A stretch of DNA of 54,647 bases from Porphyromonadaceae bacterium UBA7572 (GTDB lineage: Bacteria > Bacteroidota > Bacteroidia > Bacteroidales > Muribaculaceae): positions 12,860-67,506 of the forward strand of contig DLLC01000030.1 in the NCBI GenBank assembly GCA_002476625.1. Reading direction: 5' to 3'. The translations under genes and the position numbers were made by a program. Positions 1 through 6,853 of this stretch are shown piece by piece. Below the pieces are notes generated by a model. That model was not told the DNA's origin, searched no databases, and worked only from the letters and a program-made list of their open reading frames with translations. Each line of letters starts with the position of its first letter. The first letter of the stretch is position 1.

Positions 1-243
1 CATCACGTCGAGCACGTGCTTGCCTTTGGTGGTGATGCCAGTCTGGTTGCTTAAAAGCGCGATGCGCTTGCCTTTGAGCAGAGGCACATACTGATCGGTT
101 CTGTCGGCCCCAAGCACCACCGATGATGATGTGGAGGGCGAGCTGGTGGTCTGGACTTCTGTCTTCTTCTGCTGTGCCGCACAAGCTGCCACCGTGGTGA
201 GCATGGCGATCGAGAGAAGCGCGAGTTTCAATAATCGTGTCAT
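1..243 (-). CDS. NamZ/DUF1343-like exo-beta-N-acetylmuramidase, 5' part only
   Basis: Only the first 81 codons are in the window; the gene runs off the left edge. The protein starts MTRLLKLALLS and has a hydrophobic signal segment with a lipobox-like VAAC around residue 20, a low-complexity Ser/Thr linker, then VVLGADRTDQYVPLLKGKR followed by IALLSNQTG. That block is typical of the start of the DUF1343/NamZ domain, whose characterised members remove terminal MurNAc from peptidoglycan fragments. It is therefore likely a cell-envelope lipoprotein acting in cell-wall turnover. The catalytic part is not visible, so the family call rests on the N-terminal block. A -7-like element lies about 40 bp upstream. 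Confidence 0.7.
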   Translation of the reverse strand, partial: MTRLLKLALLSIAMLTTVAACAAQQKKTEVQTTSSPSTSSSVVLGADRTDQYVPLLKGKRIALLSNQTGITTKGKHVLDVM

Positions 244-282
244 AAATGTCGTAGAAGGTGTAAATGTATTAATTGTCGCTCG

Positions 283-290
283 CAAAGATA
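283..290 (-). promoter_or_regulatory. -7 promoter element of the NamZ-like gene
   Basis: The minus strand reads TATCTTTG, a match to the Bacteroidetes -7 consensus TAnnTTTG, 40 bp before the start codon at 243. A TTTG at 305-308 is only 14 bp upstream, shorter than the usual 19-21, so the -33 box is weak. Confidence 0.5.
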
Positions 291-431
291 ATGAATATTT
301 ATTACAAACGGCCTTTTTTATGTGCGGAAATTTGTGGCGGGAGATTTGGGTAATCATGCAGGATGTGGTGTTTTTAAGGGTTATTTAGGTTTTGATAGCG
401 GTATGTTTACCGAAATTCAGTGAATTATCAC

Positions 432-439
432 TAACTTTG
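432..439 (+). promoter_or_regulatory. -7 promoter element of the pseudouridine synthase gene
   Basis: TAACTTTG fits TAnnTTTG. A TTTA at 406-409 may serve as the -33 box at 22 bp spacing. The predicted transcription start is about 45 nt before the ATG at 489. Confidence 0.5.
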
Positions 440-488
440 CAGCGCAAAAAAAAACATATTAGAGCACATTATAATAAACATCTGATAA

Positions 489-1409
489 ATGCGACAACCA
501 TCCGCCGATAAACTCCAGCGCCGCCGCAAAGCGGACAATATTCAGAAATTCACAGTCAAGGCCGCCGCTCCTCTGCTTCAAGCCGCCGCCACTGTGCTGA
601 AAGATCACAAACCCACCAAACTCAAGTCGATGCTGCGCCATCATCAGTTTGCCATCAATGGCACGCCAAGCTCGCAGTTCGACCGTCCGGTGAGCGCCGG
701 CGATGAACTGTGGGTGAATTTCGACGGCTCGTTTCATGTGTTCTCGCACCCTAAAGTGAAGTTGGTGTATGAAGACCCCGACATTATGGTGGTGGACAAG
801 GCCTACGGTATGCTCTCCACCGCAGCCGGCAACAATATCAAGGACGAAACCGTGTACAATGTGCTGCGCAAGTATGTGAAGCTCCGTAGCGAGCATGCAC
901 GCGTGTATATGGTGCACCGTCTCGACCGCGACACATCGGGCTTGATGATTGTGGCGCGCACAGCGAAGGCCCGCGAGCGCTTTCTCACCCAGTGGTCCAC
1001 GCTGCTTCTCGAGCGCAAATACGAGGCGATAGTGGAAGGCGTGGTGGAGCAGGACATGGGGCTGGTGCAAAACTATCTGATGGACGCCGACAACTATGAG
1101 GTGGTTTCGACCGACGACCCGAAAGAGGGCGGAGAACTGGCGAAGACGCGCTACAAGGTGCTGGACCGCTCCTCGCGGTTTACCAGGGTGGAACTCTCGA
1201 TGCACCATGGCCATAAAAACCAGCTCCGCGTGCACATGAAGGACTTGGGACATCCCATTAGTGGCGACCGGAAATATGGCGGGCACGCCAATGGCATTCA
1301 CCGCCTTGCGCTCCATGCCACGCGCCTTAGCTTTGAGCACCCTATCAGTGGTAAAAAGATGACTTTTGAGTCGGGCATGCCAGCAAACTTTCTCACGCTC
1401 CTCCGCTAA
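489..1409 (+). CDS. RluA-family pseudouridine synthase
   Basis: 306 residues. It isomerises specific uridines in rRNA or tRNA to pseudouridine in the cytoplasm. The N-terminal ~80 residues are basic and look like an S4-type RNA-binding domain. The catalytic domain follows, with HRLDRDTSG at 143-151; Asp146 is the nucleophile expected in the RluA family. Further family blocks are the ERKYEA segment and HHGHKNQLRVHM. The length is normal for RluA/RluC/RluD types. Which uridine it targets cannot be told from the sequence. It stands alone on the plus strand between two minus-strand units. A long inverted repeat follows it. Confidence 0.92.
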   Translation: MRQPSADKLQRRRKADNIQKFTVKAAAPLLQAAATVLKDHKPTKLKSMLRHHQFAINGTPSSQFDRPVSAGDELWVNFDGSFHVFSHPKVKLVYEDPDIMVVDKAYGMLSTAAGNNIKDETVYNVLRKYVKLRSEHARVYMVHRLDRDTSGLMIVARTAKARERFLTQWSTLLLERKYEAIVEGVVEQDMGLVQNYLMDADNYEVVSTDDPKEGGELAKTRYKVLDRSSRFTRVELSMHHGHKNQLRVHMKDLGHPISGDRKYGGHANGIHRLALHATRLSFEHPISGKKMTFESGMPANFLTLLR

Positions 1410-1432
1410 ACAGGCTGTAGGTATAATTGATT

Positions 1433-1505
1433 AACCACGAATTTCAAAAATTTATACGAAAGTTTTTAAGAAACCATTTTCGTGCGGTTTGTGAAATTCG
1501 TGGTT
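1433..1505. repeat. Long inverted repeat after the pseudouridine synthase gene
   Basis: AACCACGAATTTCA at 1433-1446 is exactly complementary to 1492-1505, giving a 14-bp stem. The 45-nt interior contains a second smaller stem (ACGAAA with TTTCGT). The plus-strand run after the stem is only TTT, so it is a poor classical terminator. It may act as a transcript end for the upstream gene or be a member of a dispersed intergenic repeat family; copy number cannot be judged from one window. Confidence 0.6.
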
Positions 1506-1552
1506 TTATGTGTATAGCCCACATCTGGACATTGGTGATGATAGAATGTGGT

Positions 1553-1584
1553 GCAGCCCGGCGGTTTCACAACTGCCGGGCTGC
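1553..1584. terminator. GC-rich hairpin after the capsid-like gene
   Basis: GCAGCCCGGC at 1553-1562 pairs perfectly with 1575-1584. It lies about 85 bp past the minus-strand stop of the capsid-like gene and is the first strong hairpin its transcript would meet. No U-run follows on either strand, so termination here is only inferred. Confidence 0.4.
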
Positions 1585-1669
1585 TGGATATAATAGGAAA
1601 AATGAACAAGTTAGTGGTTTTTCATGGCTGTCGCTTTGATGCAAGCACTTCCGGAAGAGCGGGCGGTGC

Positions 1670-3073
1670 TTAGAGCATCATGATGCGCATGTGGGCTTTC
1701 GGATAGCGAAGCACAAGGCAGCTGGCCTCTGTGAGCACGAGCGCGTCCACGTTGCGCACACCGCTGGCCTTCAGGTTGAGAGCTTCGGTGCTGAATGGTA
1801 TGTGACAATATTTTTGCAGATACTCAGGGTCGATGACCATACCGTTGTCAGCCATTCCCACTTCGTCGAACACCTCGCTCAGCAGCACATAGAGCGTGCC
1901 GAATTTCGAGCGCAGCTCACTGAAGTCGATACCCCATTTCACCACATTCTCTCCGGCAGTCACCACCTTGGAGTATTCTAATTTGTTGAGCCTGCCAATC
2001 AATCCGCTGCCGCCGATGAGGATTTTGCGCTTGCTTCCGGCGTTGCCGGTGAACGCCTCGCGCATCATGTCCACCACCTCGTTTTGGGTAAACTGGTCGC
2101 TGTCGTAGTTGAACACCTTGCCAGCCTGGTACCAGATGCCGCCTGTGAGCATGATGCTTTCTTTTTTCGCCGGGTCCCAGAGCTTTTTCTTCACTCCGAA
2201 CAGAAACGACTTCTCCATGCCCAGGCGCATATCATAGATGGCGGCCTCTTCCTGGTCGCTCATGTCCCAAGGCACCTCCTTGTTGCCCATCTTCATAAGC
2301 GTGCTCTGTTCAATCTGGCATTTGAAAATTTGGCAGTAGTTGCGCGCCTTTTGAGGGAGGGCCTCAAACTGTGGCGACATTACGTCGAGCTCACTGGCGG
2401 CACGCCCCATGCGAATGAGCGTGTTGTTGGCAGGGATTGCTGGCACGCAGCCTTCCGTGTCGGCCACCTTCACGCCATTCACCGGCATCACCCAAATGCC
2501 GCCATCGTTGTCTTCTTTCTTCACCACATAGAGCACAAGGTCGTTGGTTGATAGGGTGGCGCCATCTGGCTCATAGCCGCTCACACCCTGCACTAAAATG
2601 GTGTCGCTCACGTCGAACATCTCATTGTTTGTGGTCATGATTTTCACTTTAGTGAATTTGGAAGGGTCGCCGTCCTTTGTGCTTGGGGCGGGGTTCGCCA
2701 CCTTCATCTTTGCCGTGGTGGGCTTGGTGTCCACATTGTAGTAGTCCACCGTCATGCTTCCCGACCTCTTTGCGCCGGCGCATCTCGAAAGCTGATCGAC
2801 GGGCGTGGCCATAGGCCGAATTTTCACGATTTGACTGTCGATTTCGTTGAGAAGCAACTCTGGAGAGGCCTCTCTTGTCACATCGGTGGAGAGCGGGCCG
2901 TCCACCACATGCTTACCGCCAGCCACACCAGCCACCAGCGCCATTGCGAGCGTGGCTTGTCCATCGCTCATTGCGCACGACACCATCAGTAGGCAGAAGG
3001 TGAAAAGAAGCAGGAGAATGAGTTTGAAATTTGCTTTCATCCATTTGATTTTTTGTAGGAGTTTGTTTTTCAT
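1670..3073 (-). CDS. Phage-capsid-like protein with hydrophobic N-terminus
   Basis: 467 residues. Residues 1-16 are basic, 17-33 form a strong hydrophobic segment ending in MVSC (lipobox-like, Cys33), then a Gly/Ala-rich stretch. From about residue 56 the protein resembles the major-capsid-like proteins seen in Bacteroidetes phages and chromosomes: VDGPLSTDVTREASPELLLN, then IRPMATPVDQLSR, a GSMTVDYYNVDTKPTTAK block, a central MGRAASELDVMSPQF block, DMRLGMEKSFLFG, and a C-terminal TEASCLVLRYPKAHMR. I recognise the family from memory, not from a search. A smaller Q/T-rich gene lies 67 bp upstream on the same strand, the usual scaffold-then-capsid order. No terminase, portal, tail or lysis gene is nearby. 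An alternative start at Met35 would remove the hydrophobic segment. Confidence 0.6.
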   Translation of the reverse strand: MKNKLLQKIKWMKANFKLILLLLFTFCLLMVSCAMSDGQATLAMALVAGVAGGKHVVDGPLSTDVTREASPELLLNEIDSQIVKIRPMATPVDQLSRCAGAKRSGSMTVDYYNVDTKPTTAKMKVANPAPSTKDGDPSKFTKVKIMTTNNEMFDVSDTILVQGVSGYEPDGATLSTNDLVLYVVKKEDNDGGIWVMPVNGVKVADTEGCVPAIPANNTLIRMGRAASELDVMSPQFEALPQKARNYCQIFKCQIEQSTLMKMGNKEVPWDMSDQEEAAIYDMRLGMEKSFLFGVKKKLWDPAKKESIMLTGGIWYQAGKVFNYDSDQFTQNEVVDMMREAFTGNAGSKRKILIGGSGLIGRLNKLEYSKVVTAGENVVKWGIDFSELRSKFGTLYVLLSEVFDEVGMADNGMVIDPEYLQKYCHIPFSTEALNLKASGVRNVDALVLTEASCLVLRYPKAHMRIMML

Positions 3074-3140
3074 TTTGCGTGTAGTTAAAAAGATGAATAT
3101 AAAAATAAAGGGTTGGAAAAAAGGCTCGTTGATGGGGCTG

Positions 3141-3485
3141 TCAGTCCCACACGCTCCTTTTGCGGTATCGCGGAAAGGTGGCAGGCTCGGTGTGCGCCTC
3201 TTCGACTGACGCGGGCTGCGTCACTTGCTCTATTTTCTCGTTGCGTCCACGGAGGTATCCCTCGGCCTCAGCGTTCTTCACTTCTTCATCGTGATTCACG
3301 GCGTGAGAGAGAATGCTCACGGTGGCGTCGTCAAACTCGCCTTTCCCGATTTTATCGATGAGCTGGCGCACTTGGCTGTTGGTGGCATCGTCGAGCTGGA
3401 GTCGGCTTGCGCACTCCTCCCACTGCTTCTGCTGTGATGTGGCAGAGTCGGTGGTTTGTGTTGTTTGTTGTGTGTTCTCGTTCAT
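3141..3485 (-). CDS. Small scaffold-like partner of the capsid-like protein
   Basis: 114 residues from the Met at 3485; a longer reading from 3551 would run through the promoter element at 3525-3532, so the shorter start is preferred. The N-terminus is rich in Gln and Thr, the middle is acidic and helical (SRLQLDDATNSQVRQLID), and the end is basic and aromatic (PRYRKRSVWD). It has no signal peptide. Size, charge layout and position just before the capsid-like gene suit an assembly scaffold or cargo-like protein, but no conserved domain is recognisable. Function is inferred only from position. Confidence 0.6.
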   Translation of the reverse strand: MNENTQQTTQTTDSATSQQKQWEECASRLQLDDATNSQVRQLIDKIGKGEFDDATVSILSHAVNHDEEVKNAEAEGYLRGRNEKIEQVTQPASVEEAHTEPATFPRYRKRSVWD

Positions 3486-3524
3486 GGTTTGAATTAAAAA
3501 TTTAGATTGTTGTGATTGATGCTG

Positions 3525-3532
3525 CAAAGTTA
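3525..3532 (-). promoter_or_regulatory. -7 promoter element of the capsid-like gene pair
   Basis: The minus strand reads TAACTTTG, 39 bp before the start at 3485. A TTTG at 3549-3552 lies 16 bp upstream, slightly close for the -33 box. Confidence 0.55.
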
Positions 3533-3601
3533 GAATGACTTGCCCATTCAAATCAACGTCAATTTGGCTTGCCAGCTGCTGCGGGAGGCTTTTTTATGGT
3601 A

Positions 3602-3633
3602 TTTGCTCGGGTGGCTGAAAATGTGTAACTTTG
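3602..3633 (+). promoter_or_regulatory. Promoter of the MaoC-like gene
   Basis: TTTG (3602-3605) and TAACTTTG (3626-3633) are separated by 20 bp, a full Bacteroidetes -33/-7 promoter. Transcription should start near 3638, leaving a leader of about 50 nt before the ATG at 3690. Confidence 0.75.
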
Positions 3634-3689
3634 TGGATATAAACATACTATTCAAACAGTTTTATTATCACTATCGATATTATTATTTT

Positions 3690-4154
3690 ATGGAAAAATT
3701 AGTCATCAATTCTTTTGAGGAATTTGAATCATATCTTGGTAAAGAACTTGGCACTTCAGAGTGGCTTGAGATTGACCAGGATCGTATCAACAAGTTTGCC
3801 GATGCCACTCTCGACCACCAGTGGATTCACGTGGACGTGGAGCGTGCAAAGCAGGAAAGCCCTTTTAAAAGCACCATTGCTCATGGCTACCTCACGCTCT
3901 CGCTTCTTCCTTACCTCTGGGGGCAGATTATAGAGGTGAACAATATATCCATGCTTGTGAACTACGGGATGGACAAGATGCGCTTCGGCCAGGCTGTGGT
4001 CACTGGCAGCCGGGTTCGCATGACCGCCAAGCTGCACAACATTCAAAATCTGCGCGGTATTGCCAAGACGGAAATTGAGTTTAAGATTGAGATAGAGGGC
4101 CAGCGCAAGCCCGCGCTTCAGGGCATTGCCTCATTCCTCTACCACTTCAAGTAA
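3690..4154 (+). CDS. MaoC-like (R)-specific enoyl-acyl hydratase / dehydratase
   Basis: 154 residues, starting at MEKLVINSFEEF. The longer reading from 3540 would cover the promoter, so the start at 3690 is chosen. Hot-dog-fold MaoC family: DQDRINKFADATLDHQWIHV carries the hydratase-type Asp/His pair (D...H in DHQWIHVD), followed by AHGYLTLSLLPYL, the family's central helix. These cytoplasmic enzymes hydrate trans-2-enoyl-CoA or enoyl-ACP thioesters. The substrate is unknown. The gene has its own promoter and terminator and sits, in opposite orientation, inside the capsid-like locus, so it appears unrelated to it. Confidence 0.88.
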   Translation: MEKLVINSFEEFESYLGKELGTSEWLEIDQDRINKFADATLDHQWIHVDVERAKQESPFKSTIAHGYLTLSLLPYLWGQIIEVNNISMLVNYGMDKMRFGQAVVTGSRVRMTAKLHNIQNLRGIAKTEIEFKIEIEGQRKPALQGIASFLYHFK

Positions 4155-4176
4155 ATAAAACTTGTAGAAGCATAAC

Positions 4177-4237
4177 AACAGCGGGTAAGCCGTGCGCTTG
4201 ACACGATTCAAGCCAAGGCTTGCTCGCTGTTTTTTTT
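4177..4237 (+). terminator. Terminator of the MaoC-like gene
   Basis: A 15-bp stem (4177-4191 with 4217-4231, two G-U pairs) is followed by an unbroken T run to 4237, 22 bp after the MaoC stop codon. This is a convincing intrinsic terminator. Confidence 0.8.
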
Positions 4238-4432
4238 CGTTATTTCAAACTTTTTTTGATTATTGCTGTCCGCTAAAAAATTTCCTGTGAATTTGAAATC
4301 GATTGGGGGTGGCGCGTTCTCATAGTGTAAGCTGAGAGCCATTGAACAGCCCGATAGAGTGGAGACCATTGGATCCAGCGCTTTCTTGTGGAGCACTTCG
4401 GCTGTAAAGTTGAGATTGCCCACGTCGCTTAA

Positions 4433-4615
4433 AATGGTGGAGAAATACGCCTTTTCCCACTGGGGGTGAGCGAAATCTCTTTGCCCGACGATATAGTGGA
4501 CGTGTACACGTTAGCTGGGCAGACTGTGTATGGTGGCAGCTATGGAAAAAATCATTTGCCTACTGGTGTGTATATCGTGAGAAATGCACAGAAGGTGAGG
4601 AAAATGGCACTCTGA
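4433..4615 (+). pseudogene. Eroded C-terminal tail of a T9SS-secreted protein
   Basis: An open frame of 60 codons with no plausible start gives ...DIVDVYTLAGQTVYGGSYGK, then NHLPTGVYIVRNAQKVRKMAL and a stop. This matches the type-A T9SS sorting tail (a VYxLxGxxVY strand, then LPxGVYIV, then a basic end), as in the intact tails at 37949 and 42467. The frame is closed by TAA at 4430-4432 and nothing recognisable precedes it, so this is the remnant of a larger surface protein. Confidence 0.6.
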
Positions 4616-4661
4616 CCGCCATGCGGCATAAGTGTAGCTTCTTGTGAAGCGTGATAATAGA

Positions 4662-4706
4662 GAGAGACCACGCCATAAAATTCTCTGGCGTGGCCTCTCC
4701 TTTGTT
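4662..4706 (+). terminator. Terminator after the T9SS remnant
   Basis: GAGAGACCACGCC (4662-4674) pairs with 4687-4699 with one mismatch and is followed by a T-rich run to about 4711 on the plus strand. It probably ended the transcript of the lost surface-protein gene. It also lies directly after the minus-strand gene ending at 4717 and could stop that transcript too, although no U-run follows in that direction. Confidence 0.65.
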
Positions 4707-4716
4707 TTTTCTTGAA

Positions 4717-5166
4717 TTACTGCATCAGGCGGCAGTTGGCATCGCGGGCAAAACTGATGCTGAGACTTGCCCGGTGCTTGAGCCACGCTGTGTGGTAGTA
4801 GCTCGCGTCATCGCCGTAGAATCGCTTTAGCGCATACCATGCTAAGATCTGAGTCACGTCGTCGCGCATCACATCAGGCAATGACTCTGGGTAGGGATTG
4901 AAAAAACGGAACTCGATAGTCACGTTCTTGTCTTCGAGGTTGGCGTTGAAATTTGAGAAACTAATATATGCCATGTATCGGCAGCGCAGGTCGTCGAACC
5001 CCTCTTTCACTCGCGTCATACACAGCCGTTGCAGGTCGGGCGTGAGGCGCTTGGCCTCAGGGTGTATGATGCAGTGCCATGCGCTCTCGGCGTAGATGAT
5101 GTTGAGGATTTGCTCTTTGTCGATGTTCACCACAAGTGTGTGGCGTGGTAGTTGTGTGCTGGTCAT
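4717..5166 (-). CDS. Uncharacterised protein of the capsid-like locus (connector-like?)
   Basis: 149 residues, no signal peptide or membrane segment. It contains an ILNIIYAESAWHC block near the N-terminus and a C-terminal helical part, VTQILAWYALKRFYGDD followed by YYHTAWLKHRASL. The alternation of aromatic and basic residues in that C-terminal part recalls small head-tail connector or completion proteins encoded next to capsid genes in Bacteroidetes phages. That likeness is from memory and weak. It lies 47 bp downstream of the gene at 5214-5669 on the same strand, so the two are probably co-transcribed. Confidence 0.6.
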   Translation of the reverse strand: MTSTQLPRHTLVVNIDKEQILNIIYAESAWHCIIHPEAKRLTPDLQRLCMTRVKEGFDDLRCRYMAYISFSNFNANLEDKNVTIEFRFFNPYPESLPDVMRDDVTQILAWYALKRFYGDDASYYHTAWLKHRASLSISFARDANCRLMQ

Positions 5167-5213
5167 GATAATTGAATTATGGATGTGTTAAGATTGGGTG
5201 AGATGTGCTTACG

Positions 5214-5669
5214 TTAGCGAGGCCGCTTAGCCACAGCGCAGGTTTGCAGCCTTTGCCGTCTGGCTTTTCTGCACCGCAGTATGCCGCGCTTAGCCTGCCT
5301 TGTCGTGAAAAAGAACCTGCTTGCCCGCGAGTGGAGCAGCACAAAGTCGAGGGCTTTTGCGATGCTCATGCCGGGGTGGAGCGATGTGAGTGTGGCTACT
5401 TTCTCACAAATCTCATTCCACATGCTTTCACGCAGCTCGCTGCGGAATGCCGTGTGCTCGCCGGAGAGTATTTGGCACACCACTCGGTAGGCGCGGTGAA
5501 AACTCAGGTTGTAGTGTGGCTGGCCATTGGCTATGGTCCAGTTGAGGGCACTGCTGTGCGGTTCGGGTACCCGGTTCTTAATCATAAAGTCGAGTGCTTC
5601 GTTGTAGATGCTCAGAAACTCCTTGTCTCTCGCAAGGCAGTTTTCCTTTTTTGTGTTGGTGTCGTTCAT
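5214..5669 (-). CDS. Uncharacterised protein of the capsid-like locus
   Basis: 151 residues, soluble. Features are an N-terminal helical acidic stretch, a middle HYNLSFHRAYRVVCQIL block, and a C-terminal ASRFFFTTRQAKRGI followed by a very basic tail (RCRKARRQRLQ...KRPR). The basic tail could contact nucleic acid. I do not recognise a named family. The block order resembles small proteins found beside capsid-like genes in Bacteroidales, recalled without a search. It is the first gene of the minus-strand pair 5669-4717 and has two candidate -7 elements upstream. Confidence 0.6.
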   Translation of the reverse strand: MNDTNTKKENCLARDKEFLSIYNEALDFMIKNRVPEPHSSALNWTIANGQPHYNLSFHRAYRVVCQILSGEHTAFRSELRESMWNEICEKVATLTSLHPGMSIAKALDFVLLHSRASRFFFTTRQAKRGILRCRKARRQRLQTCAVAKRPR

Positions 5670-5716
5670 TGTGTGTGATTGATGGTTTTAAAGCGTTGTG
5701 GAAGCGGAGTGTGGCG

Positions 5717-5724
5717 CAAAGTTA
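5717..5724 (-). promoter_or_regulatory. -7 promoter element of the 5669/5166 gene pair
   Basis: The minus strand reads TAACTTTG, 48 bp before the start codon at 5669. No clear -33 box is seen 20 bp further up. Confidence 0.45.
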
Positions 5725-5761
5725 GTTTACTTTTTGAGGTCGCACTTGCCTTTTCCGACCA

Positions 5762-5794
5762 CAAAGATAATACAATTAAAGGGTAATTTGCAAA
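5762..5794 (-). promoter_or_regulatory. Second, better promoter of the 5669/5166 gene pair
   Basis: The minus strand reads TTTG (5791-5794), 21 bp, then TATCTTTG (5762-5769). Both boxes fit the consensus. Transcription would start about 90 nt before the first gene. Confidence 0.6.
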
Positions 5795-5836
5795 CAAAGT
5801 GAGGTAAAAATACCATAAAATGGTACATTTTTTTGC

Positions 5837-5871
5837 AAAAAAAGCGGAAACGGTGTGTAGTCCGTTTCCGC
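5837..5871 (-). terminator. Terminator of the GYF-domain gene
   Basis: A perfect 10-bp stem (GCGGAAACGG at 5844-5853 with 5862-5871), read on the minus strand, is followed by seven Ts (5843-5837), 19 bp after the stop codon at 5890. Confidence 0.9.
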
Positions 5872-5889
5872 AATATGAGGTAAAATTAA

Positions 5890-6807
5890 TTACTTATTCA
5901 GTTCGTTCACAATGTCGTTGATGGCTTGCTTTCCTTTCTCTTTGGCCTGCTCCACCACCTTGTCCACCACTTCGGTGCCTTTTTCTTCCGCTTTGGTCTT
6001 GATAGAGTCGAGTGCTTCATCAATGGCTTTACTGTCGATGCCCAATTCCTCGGCTTTTTGCTTGCCCAATTCAATGGTGGTGTCGATGGTCTCCCTTACC
6101 ACGCTTGGCGCTTTCTGCCGTTGTTTATCGATGTATTTGTCGGCAATCAGGGCGAGCTCGTCCTTGTCGAGCGTGAACACATGGCCAAACATCCCGAATC
6201 CCACCGAGAGCGAGAACTCGCCAACCTTCACCTTCGCCTTGTTGAAGATGAAATAGTCGTCCACTTCAATGCTCTGCTCAATCAAGCCGCGCACCAGCTT
6301 GGAAGTGGAGTATTTCACGGTACCATCGAGCGTTTCGGTATCGGCATCCGAGCTTTTACTCATCTGCTCAATGATGTAGTCGGTGGTGCGCTCTGTGATC
6401 GTGTCCACATATTCGTCTCTCGACGGCTTCGTGAGCATCATGATGCAGATCACAATCAGTGCCACGATGAGCGTGACGGTGGCAGTTTTGCTCTTTTTTG
6501 ATTTGCCTTGCTGTGAGTCCTCATCAGGGGCGTAGGCGTATCTTCGCGGCTGCTCCTGTGGGCGCGGAGTGGGTTCTGTGTAGTAATCCTGCTCTTCTGA
6601 TGTGGGAGGCTCGGGGGGAGTGTCGTAGTCTGCAGTAGGGACTTCGGGCATGATTGCGTCGGCCAGTTCGGGCACGGAGCAAGCCACTTTCCAGTCAGGC
6701 ATACCCTTATGCCACACTAAGGTGTGGGCGGTGATGCCTTGCTGCTTGGCTTCCTCGAGCGTGAAAGGCCCGAGGCGCACATCGTTTTTTATAATATAGA
6801 TTTTCAT
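5890..6807 (-). CDS. GYF_2-domain single-pass membrane protein
   Basis: 305 residues. Residues 1-50 form a GYF_2 (DUF4339) domain: MKIYIIKNDVRLGPFTLEEA, then LVWHKGMPDWKVA with the typical W..GM..W. A Pro/Glu-rich linker follows (55-100), then one membrane segment (TVTLIVALIVICIMML, about 110-125). The C-terminal domain resembles the DUF4359-type region with the VKVGEFSLSVGFGMFGHVF block, and the last ~70 residues are a charged coiled-coil-like helix. GYF domains bind proline-rich peptides. The cellular role is unknown. Its -7 promoter element ends 4 nt before the start codon, so the mRNA is probably leaderless. Confidence 0.8.
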   Translation of the reverse strand: MKIYIIKNDVRLGPFTLEEAKQQGITAHTLVWHKGMPDWKVACSVPELADAIMPEVPTADYDTPPEPPTSEEQDYYTEPTPRPQEQPRRYAYAPDEDSQQGKSKKSKTATVTLIVALIVICIMMLTKPSRDEYVDTITERTTDYIIEQMSKSSDADTETLDGTVKYSTSKLVRGLIEQSIEVDDYFIFNKAKVKVGEFSLSVGFGMFGHVFTLDKDELALIADKYIDKQRQKAPSVVRETIDTTIELGKQKAEELGIDSKAIDEALDSIKTKAEEKGTEVVDKVVEQAKEKGKQAINDIVNELNK

Positions 6808-6811
6808 GCCC

Positions 6812-6819
6812 CAAAGATA
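6812..6819 (-). promoter_or_regulatory. -7 element 4 nt before the GYF-domain gene
   Basis: The minus strand reads TATCTTTG and ends 4 nt before the ATG at 6807, placing the expected transcription start on or next to the start codon. The -33 region has no clear TTTG. Confidence 0.55.
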
Positions 6820-6853
6820 TATAAAAAATCAATAGGAGGTATGAAAAAAACTT

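Noticed and set aside
131..388. 85-codon plus-strand frame at the left end
   Set aside because: It is antisense to the NamZ-like gene start and its promoter; no independent support.
4208..4423. 71-codon minus-strand frame between the MaoC gene and the T9SS relic
   Set aside because: Its end runs through the MaoC terminator stem and T-run and it has no promoter or family resemblance.
1670..5669. Ordinary prophage remnant
   Set aside because: Possible, but no terminase, portal, tail or integrase traces are present and the four genes are intact with their own promoters, so it is kept as a capsid-like locus rather than called a prophage.
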